In this document: positions 58,644 to 64,000 of the stretch, piece after piece
How positions within the stretch are numbered: the first letter of the stretch is position 1
Layout of the letters: every line of letters begins with the position of its first letter
Source of the DNA: an uncultured Collinsella sp.
GTDB lineage: Bacteria > Actinomycetota > Coriobacteriia > Coriobacteriales > Coriobacteriaceae
DNA length: 64,000 bases
Reading direction: 5' to 3'
NCBI GenBank assembly: GCA_902491565.1
Contig: CABUIE010000009.1
Coordinates: 18,533 to 82,532 of the forward strand
The notes under the pieces: generated by a model
Database searches by the model: none
The model's input: only the letters and a program-made list of their open reading frames with translations
Told to the model about the DNA's origin: nothing
Position numbers and translations under genes: made by a program

Positions 58644-61460
58644 TTATGCCTCACCTCCTTTGGAGTGCTTGCCAAGCGCGGTGGTATCTCCATCATTTGT
58701 GGCTGTGCTGTCGCTGCCCTGAGATTTATGGTGCGAGCCGATATGCGGCAAGCGGCCCGTGGACTGATCGCCGCCCTTGGCACCACGCTCGCTGGCGTTG
58801 AGGCCAAACATGTGGCGGGCGGCAGGAATGGCGGCCGTGTGTTCGCGCATCTCGCGACGCAGGTCCTCATCCGAAAGCGCCGAGATGCGCATCTGGGTAT
58901 TGAGGCTCGCGCGGATATATTCGATATTGATAAGCCAGCCGCAGATGGCAATAACCGAGATGATCCAAATAACAAGCAGGATGATCTTGCCGTTATTGTC
59001 GATATCGAGAACCGTCGACAGGACAAAGAGCAGGACCTGAACGCCCACCACGGCGGCAAAACCGCCCTTGATGTAGTACGGGTAGCGATGTTCAAAGGCG
59101 ACCGCATGATCGAGCAGTTCGCGACGGTACGAATCGGAATCGAGCATGACACGCATGGCCGTGCGCAGCGAGTAGCGCTGGCGCGGCAGGTCGTTGGACT
59201 CGCAAATCATCATACCGGTCGTGGAGAGCTGTTTATCAAAGAGCAGGTTAAGGTTGAGCAGCAGCGGACGCAGCTGCAGGCCGATAAAGAGCGCCACGAT
59301 CAAGAACACGCCCAGAATGCACAGGTTAAACAGGTAGTTGAACGAATACATGCCGCCGACCGTCTCGCGCAGCAGATTGATGCCGTAGGTAAAGGGCAGC
59401 AGCGGGTGCAGCCACTGGAAGAAGCCGGGCATCATCTCGATGGGGTACATGCCCGACGAACCCGGGATCTGCACGATGACGAGAATGACGCCGATAGCCT
59501 TGCCGATATGCTTAAACGTGGTGGACAGCGCATAGATGATATTGACGTAGGTGAACGAAATGGCGATGCCGCCCAGCACGAACAGCAGCGGGCTGACGCA
59601 CTGCACGCCAATCACCAGATCGCCTACCGTAACGATGATGGCCTGCAACGCGCCCAGGATCACCATGAGCAACCAGCGGCCAAAGTAGCCCTGACGCGCC
59701 GTAAAGCTGCCAACACCTTCACGGTCGACCTCGAGCTTGTAAATGGCGATGAGCACATAGCCGCCCACCCAAAGCGCCAGATTGGTGTAGAAGGGAGCGA
59801 TGCCCGAGCCAAAGCTCTTGACCGGATAGATTGACTTGGACGTCAACTCAACCGGAGACGCCATGAAATCTGCCACGTCATTGACATCGACGCCCATCAG
59901 ATCGGCCAGCTCGCCCATGGACTCGGAGGTCTGCAGCGCCGCGATGTCATTGGCGGCGGTTGCAAGCTTGTCCTGGACCTTGGCAAGCGAGGAATCGGTC
60001 TGGGACAGCGTGGTCTTGGCCTGGCCGAGCGTAGCGCTAAGCTGCGCCAACGTGCCGCGCGCATTTGCAAGTGTAGGTGTCATACCCGAGACGATACCGG
60101 TCAGGTCGCCCGAAACGGCAGCAAAAGAGTCGAGCGCGCTCGAGGCCTTCGGCAGCGCGTTTTGGCCCAAGTCCGTCTGGGCTTGGCCAAGGTTGGTCGC
60201 ACCGGTATGAATTGCGTTATTGATAGCGTCACTGGCACCCGAAACAGCCGCTGCGTCATTCGCCATGGCGCTCGACTGCGCGGACAGACCGTCCTTGATG
60301 CTCTGAAGCTTTTCATTCTGCTCTCGAAGCAAATCGATGGTCGATACAATGCGCGCGTCAATTTCCTCGGAACCTGTCGACGTGTCATTGGCGAGAATCT
60401 CCAAGTGCCCGATAACGGCCTTATTGTGGTCGATCGTCGCTTGAAGAGACTCGAGCGAGTTGTCGATACGGGTGGTCGTAGATGTGACCGCGCCCGTCAG
60501 CTTGCCGATGGCAGCGTTCGCAGAGGCCGACGTCTTGGTGAGCGCAAGGCTGCCTTCCGAGAGCGCCTTGGAGAGCGAGGTGATGGAGTTGCCCGCCGTG
60601 GTGCGAGCTTCGCTCAGCAGGTCGTTGCCCTGGGAGATCGCCTGCGTCAGCGACGGTGCCTGGCCTTGCAAGCCGGCAAGTGCCGCATCAGCCGAGGCGA
60701 TAGCGCCACTCGTCTTATCGATGGCGGCATTCATATCGCCAATCGAATCGCACACCTCGCCCAAGGTGTCGGACGCCTCGGACACCGAACTTGCCAGCGA
60801 GTCCTGAGTCTGGGTTGCCTTGTCCTTTAAATCGACACCGGCATCCTTGGCGATACCGGCAACAGTCTTGCCTACCGTAGAGACAAATTCCGAGTTGATC
60901 TGCTCCTCGATGGTGTTTGCACCGGTATCGGTAACCTTGGGCGCAATGGCGCTCTTCTTCTCATTGACGTAGTACGTGAGCTTGGGCTGATGGTAGTTGC
61001 CGTCGAGCATCGAAACCAGGTTATCCGAGAAGTTCTTGGGAATCACGATAGCGGCATAGTACTCGCCGCTCTCGACGCCCTCCTTGGCATCGGCCGTCGA
61101 GTCGACGAACGTCCAGCCCAACTGATGATTCTCCTTGAGCTGGTCGACCACTTTGTCGCCAGCGTTGAGCTCACCCACCAAGTCGTTTTGGGTGCCTCGA
61201 TCGTTGTTGGCGATAGCAATCTTGATGCCTTGGGTGTTTCCATACGGATCCCAGTTTGCCACGATGTTATACCAGGCATACAGCGAGGGAATAACGCACA
61301 CGCCTAGGGTAACCACCAGGGCGACGGGGTTCACAAGCAGTCGCTTAATGTCGCGCTTAAATATCGCAAAGGACACCTTTGCATTGGATAGTTTGCTGCC
61401 GAGACTCACGCTTGGACCATCCATCCTGTCGTTAAATCGAATCGTACTATCGACAACCAT
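58644..61460 (-). CDS. YhgE/Pip-type membrane protein (first of a pair, long form)
   Basis: Protein of 938 aa homologous to its neighbour: both have the N-terminal ....LYAWYNIVANWDPYGNT motif, a coiled-coil ectodomain (about 220-540) and a C-terminal ABC-2-like helix bundle. This copy has an extra 210-residue C-terminal region with two further helices and a disordered Ser/Gly/His-rich tail. It lacks a clear ribosome site at 61460; an in-frame ATG at 61424 (MDGPSV) is possible. Pairs of different length suggest a heteromeric complex. The stop codon TAA is followed at once by the next ATG. Confidence 0.87.
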   Translation of the reverse strand: MVVDSTIRFNDRMDGPSVSLGSKLSNAKVSFAIFKRDIKRLLVNPVALVVTLGVCVIPSLYAWYNIVANWDPYGNTQGIKIAIANNDRGTQNDLVGELNAGDKVVDQLKENHQLGWTFVDSTADAKEGVESGEYYAAIVIPKNFSDNLVSMLDGNYHQPKLTYYVNEKKSAIAPKVTDTGANTIEEQINSEFVSTVGKTVAGIAKDAGVDLKDKATQTQDSLASSVSEASDTLGEVCDSIGDMNAAIDKTSGAIASADAALAGLQGQAPSLTQAISQGNDLLSEARTTAGNSITSLSKALSEGSLALTKTSASANAAIGKLTGAVTSTTTRIDNSLESLQATIDHNKAVIGHLEILANDTSTGSEEIDARIVSTIDLLREQNEKLQSIKDGLSAQSSAMANDAAAVSGASDAINNAIHTGATNLGQAQTDLGQNALPKASSALDSFAAVSGDLTGIVSGMTPTLANARGTLAQLSATLGQAKTTLSQTDSSLAKVQDKLATAANDIAALQTSESMGELADLMGVDVNDVADFMASPVELTSKSIYPVKSFGSGIAPFYTNLALWVGGYVLIAIYKLEVDREGVGSFTARQGYFGRWLLMVILGALQAIIVTVGDLVIGVQCVSPLLFVLGGIAISFTYVNIIYALSTTFKHIGKAIGVILVIVQIPGSSGMYPIEMMPGFFQWLHPLLPFTYGINLLRETVGGMYSFNYLFNLCILGVFLIVALFIGLQLRPLLLNLNLLFDKQLSTTGMMICESNDLPRQRYSLRTAMRVMLDSDSYRRELLDHAVAFEHRYPYYIKGGFAAVVGVQVLLFVLSTVLDIDNNGKIILLVIWIISVIAICGWLINIEYIRASLNTQMRISALSDEDLRREMREHTAAIPAARHMFGLNASERGAKGGDQSTGRLPHIGSHHKSQGSDSTATNDGDTTALGKHSKGGEA

Positions 61461-61599
61461 TGTAGTAGGCGCTTTAACGTCTCAAAGCACAATGGTGTTG
61501 AGTTTTGCGGGTAGCAATATACTACGAAGATGAGTTAACGTACAGATGTACAGTATCCTAAATTTCAGCAGGTCACAAAACCACAACCCGCACAAATAA

Positions 61600-61626
61600 A
61601 TGATCCCTTGGGGACGAAGGGATCAT
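61600..61626. repeat. Short palindrome related to family F
   Basis: Arms ATGATCCCTT / AAGGGATCAT around GGGGACG. It shares TGATCCCTTGGGGACG with the family F unit at 53145. It stands between the first yhgE-like gene start and the htpG terminator. Confidence 0.65.
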
Positions 61627-61635
61627 TCAAAAGGA

Positions 61636-61705
61636 AACGAGAGTGGAAAATCTCCCACTTCAAGCCCGCATTCGAGCCAAAAGTGGGAGATTATCCACTC
61701 TCGTT
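61636..61705. terminator. Large hairpin at the htpG 3' end
   Basis: Two-part stem: AACGAGAGTGGA (61636-61647) with TCCACTCTCGTT (61694-61705), and ATCTCCCACTT (61650-61660) with AAGTGGGAGAT (61681-61691). The bulge is AA/TA, the loop 20 nt. It begins 31 nt past the htpG stop. Confidence 0.75.
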
Positions 61706-61735
61706 CTAATCTAGTTACGGTGCCGTATCCCCGAA

Positions 61736-63760
61736 CTACATCAAGTTGCAGACAGCTGCCGCGAAGGCAACGGGGTCCTCGGGCAAAATGCCCTCGACCA
61801 GCAGGGCCTGATCGTAGAGCAGACCGGAGTACTGCTTGATCTTGTCGGCGTCGCCTGCCTTCTGGGCAGCGACAAGCTTGGCAAAGACCGGGTGCTTGGC
61901 GTTGAGCTCGAGCACGCGCTGGCTCTTGGGCATACCATCGGGCGCTCCCTCGGGACCCTTCTGGAGCACCTTCTCCATCTCGAGCGAAAGCGGGCCCTCG
62001 GTGGTGATGCACGCGGGAGCATCGGTCAGGCGCGCAGAGACGGCGACCTTCTCGACCTTGTCGCCGAGCGCCTCCTTCATGGCGCTAAAGAGGTCCTCGT
62101 TCTCCTTGGTGGCGTCCTCGGCCTCCTTCTTTTCGTCCTCGGTCGCCAGGTCAAGATCACCGGTCGCGACGTTCTTGAGCTCCAGATGACGATCCTCGAC
62201 CTCGGGCTCGGCACCGTCGGCCACAGCCTTCTCGGCAGCCTCGCGGGCAGCGTCGTCCTCGTAAATCTTGGGCATATCGGCGGCAATGTACTCACGCATG
62301 GCCTGGAAGGTGAACTCATCCACATCCTGCGTCAGTAGCAGCACGTCATAGCCGCGGTCGAGCACGCCCTTTACCACGGGCATCTTGGCCAAGCGCTCAC
62401 GCGAGTCGCCGGCGGCGTAGTAGATGGCCTTCTGATCCTCGGGCATGCCCTTGGCATACTCGGCTAGGGTAATCATCTTCTGCTCCTTGGCAGACCAGAA
62501 CAGCAGCAGGTCGGCGAGCTCATCGGCCTTCATGCCATAGCTCGAGTAGATGCCGTACTTAAGGCCGCGGCCAAAGTTCTCAAAGAACTTCTCGTAGGCC
62601 TCGCGGTCGTTGTCACGCATATCCTCAAGGTCAGCGGTGATCTTCTTTTCCACACGCTTGGCGATGGCCTTGAGCTGACGGTTCTGCTGCAGCGTCTCAC
62701 GCGAGATGTTGAGCGACACGTCGGCGGAATCCACGACACCGCGCACAAAGTTGTAGTAGTCGGGCAGCAGGTCGTCGCATTTCTCCATAATCAGCACGTT
62801 GGAGCTGTAGAGCGCCAGACCCTTCTCGTAGTCCTTGCTGTACAGATCGAACGGGGCGCGACCCGGCACAAACAGCAGGGCGTCGTACTCGAGCGTGCCC
62901 TCGGCGTGGAAGCTGATGGTGCGCGCAGGATTATCAAAGTCGTGGAACGTAGACTTGTAGAACTCGTCGTAGTCCTTCTGCTCAACATCGGAGCTGCGCT
63001 TTTTCCAAATCGGCGTCATGGAGTTGATGGTCTCGAGCTCCTGGTAGTCCTCATACTCGGGCTTGTAATCGTCGCCGGCGTCCTCGGGCTTGGGTTTCTG
63101 GCGGCTCTTGGACACCATCATCCGAATCGGGTAGCGCACATAGTTGCTGTACTGCTGAATCAGGCTCTTGAGGCCCCACTCGGTCAGGAAGCGATCGTAG
63201 GTCTCGGCCTCGCCATCGGCGTCGAGCTTCTCGTTCTCACGCAGCGTCAGAATGACATCGGTACCGTGCTCGGCGCGCTCGCCATCCTCGATGGTGTAGC
63301 CCTCAAGACCGTCCGACTCCCACACATGGGCGACATCCTCGCCATAGGCGCGGCTCACGACCTTCACATGGCTGGCGACCATAAAGGCCGAGTAGAAGCC
63401 CACGCCAAACTGGCCGATGATGTCGACATCCGAACCCTGCTGCTCGGCGTTCTCGGTCTTAAACTCCTCGGAGCCGGAATGGGCGATGGTGCCCAAGTTG
63501 CGCTCGAGCTCCTCGGCGGTCATGCCAATGCCGTTATCCGAGATCGTGATGGTGCGGGCATCCTTGTCGAAAGAGACGCGGATGGCAAGGTCACCTTGGT
63601 CGAGCTTAACGCTCGGATCCTGCAGGCTCTTAAAGTTGAGCTTGTCGACGGCGTCGCTCGCGTTAGAGATAAGCTCGCGCAGGAAGATTTCCTTATTGGT
63701 GTAGATGGAGTTGATCATGAGGTCGAGCAGTTTTTTGCTCTCGGTCTTAAATTGACGCAT
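61736..63760 (-). CDS. htpG: Molecular chaperone HtpG (bacterial Hsp90)
   Basis: Hsp90-type ATP-dependent chaperone of 674 aa. The GHKL ATPase domain has ELISNASDAVDKL, DNGIGM, IGQFGVGFYSAFMV and GTDVILTL. The middle domain has the conserved arginine region NISRETLQQNRQLKAI. The C-terminal dimerisation domain follows; a charged insert of about 40 residues (EDEKKEAEDATKENEDL and flanks) lies before it. The length is slightly above the E. coli protein. No CIRCE or HAIR heat-shock operator was found in the 240 bp upstream. A terminator-like hairpin sits in the leader. Confidence 0.95.
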   Translation of the reverse strand: MRQFKTESKKLLDLMINSIYTNKEIFLRELISNASDAVDKLNFKSLQDPSVKLDQGDLAIRVSFDKDARTITISDNGIGMTAEELERNLGTIAHSGSEEFKTENAEQQGSDVDIIGQFGVGFYSAFMVASHVKVVSRAYGEDVAHVWESDGLEGYTIEDGERAEHGTDVILTLRENEKLDADGEAETYDRFLTEWGLKSLIQQYSNYVRYPIRMMVSKSRQKPKPEDAGDDYKPEYEDYQELETINSMTPIWKKRSSDVEQKDYDEFYKSTFHDFDNPARTISFHAEGTLEYDALLFVPGRAPFDLYSKDYEKGLALYSSNVLIMEKCDDLLPDYYNFVRGVVDSADVSLNISRETLQQNRQLKAIAKRVEKKITADLEDMRDNDREAYEKFFENFGRGLKYGIYSSYGMKADELADLLLFWSAKEQKMITLAEYAKGMPEDQKAIYYAAGDSRERLAKMPVVKGVLDRGYDVLLLTQDVDEFTFQAMREYIAADMPKIYEDDAAREAAEKAVADGAEPEVEDRHLELKNVATGDLDLATEDEKKEAEDATKENEDLFSAMKEALGDKVEKVAVSARLTDAPACITTEGPLSLEMEKVLQKGPEGAPDGMPKSQRVLELNAKHPVFAKLVAAQKAGDADKIKQYSGLLYDQALLVEGILPEDPVAFAAAVCNLM

Positions 63761-63790
63761 GTGCAGTCCTTTCGCGCTACCCCCGTCCGC

Positions 63791-63815
63791 AAAAACGGCC
63801 CGGTTGCCCGAGCCG
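63791..63815 (-). terminator. Terminator-like hairpin in the htpG leader
   Basis: On the minus strand, CGGCTCGG-GCAA-CCGGGCCG followed by TTTTT, ending 31 nt before the htpG start. The 8-bp stem has a GNRA-type GCAA loop. It could end an upstream transcript beyond the window or attenuate htpG. The sequence from 63816 to 64000 shows no gene on either strand that I can support. Confidence 0.65.
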
Positions 63816-64000
63816 CATCGCAGACCTGCTATGTTCAGACTTAGATTTTATAACCCATTAGCGCGCATATATACATACGGAATCGAAAAACTGTATGTCC
63901 AAACGCTCCGATGCGCCAATTGCCAAGGAGTGCCCCCCCTGCCGGCAGAGACGATATGAGCAGGACATAAAAACATTGAGAGCCCCTGCTGCATGAAAGA

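Noticed and set aside
63759..63959. 66-aa plus-strand frame at the right end
   Set aside because: It starts in the htpG leader, crosses the hairpin, and has no ribosome site or family match. A CANC motif alone is not enough.
63761..64000. CIRCE or HAIR heat-shock operator for htpG
   Set aside because: Neither the TTAGCACTC-type nor the CTTGAGT-type inverted repeat is present.

Overview
The window looks like chromosomal DNA of a gut coriobacterium, most likely Collinsella or a close relative (Actinomycetota, Coriobacteriia). This is inferred from the high GC content, a GlnR-type nitrogen regulator next to glnA, a DtxR-like box at the iron genes, LPXTG pili, a lar cluster, a Kdp system and many intergenic palindromes. 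No 16S or other marker gene confirms it. I found no tRNA, rRNA, CRISPR array, phage or intact insertion sequence.

Layout. 1-4812: two sortase-anchored pilin genes, cut by the left edge. 5317-7650: HAD phosphatase and MFS transporter. 7916-10274: molybdenum cofactor genes (moaA, and moaC fused to mobB). 10508-14107: a nuclease-like hypothetical protein, a MATE exporter and its frameshifted MerR regulator. 14216-15780: a secreted papain-like protein and a lipoprotein in AT-richer DNA. 15816-24184: ligA, htrA, glnA-glnR, a LacI and a GntR regulator. 24686-27929: an ATPase behind 20-bp tandem repeats, and an OYE/2-enoate reductase-type oxidoreductase. 28175-36439: kdpFABC divergent from kdpDE. 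36625-39982: the ferrous iron operon feoA-feoA-feoB plus a Cys-rich partner. 40176-43460: an HPr-like protein, aspS and serB. 43578-48237: lactate racemase functions (larB, larC, tetR; larA with a glycerol-facilitator-like channel). 48595-53734: ppc, hisS and a collapsed MFS gene. 53858-63760: M20 amidohydrolase, EamA transporter, two large YhgE/Pip membrane proteins and htpG.

The most unusual non-coding content is a set of intergenic palindrome families. Several recur within the window and bracket whole transcription units: the A family around the HAD and MFS genes, C around the nuclease-like gene, D around the kdp locus, and E around larA-glpF. The two E elements differ in almost all stem bases but keep the same internal-loop bases and the same nested architecture. 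That pattern suggests selection on a folded RNA or DNA structure.

Regulatory links readable from sequence are: a GlnR box in front of glnA; a DtxR/IdeR-like box in front of feoB; a MerR-type promoter in front of the MATE gene that precedes merR; a 10-bp-arm operator over the larB promoter; and a G8 tract inside the tip pilin gene that could make pili phase-variable.
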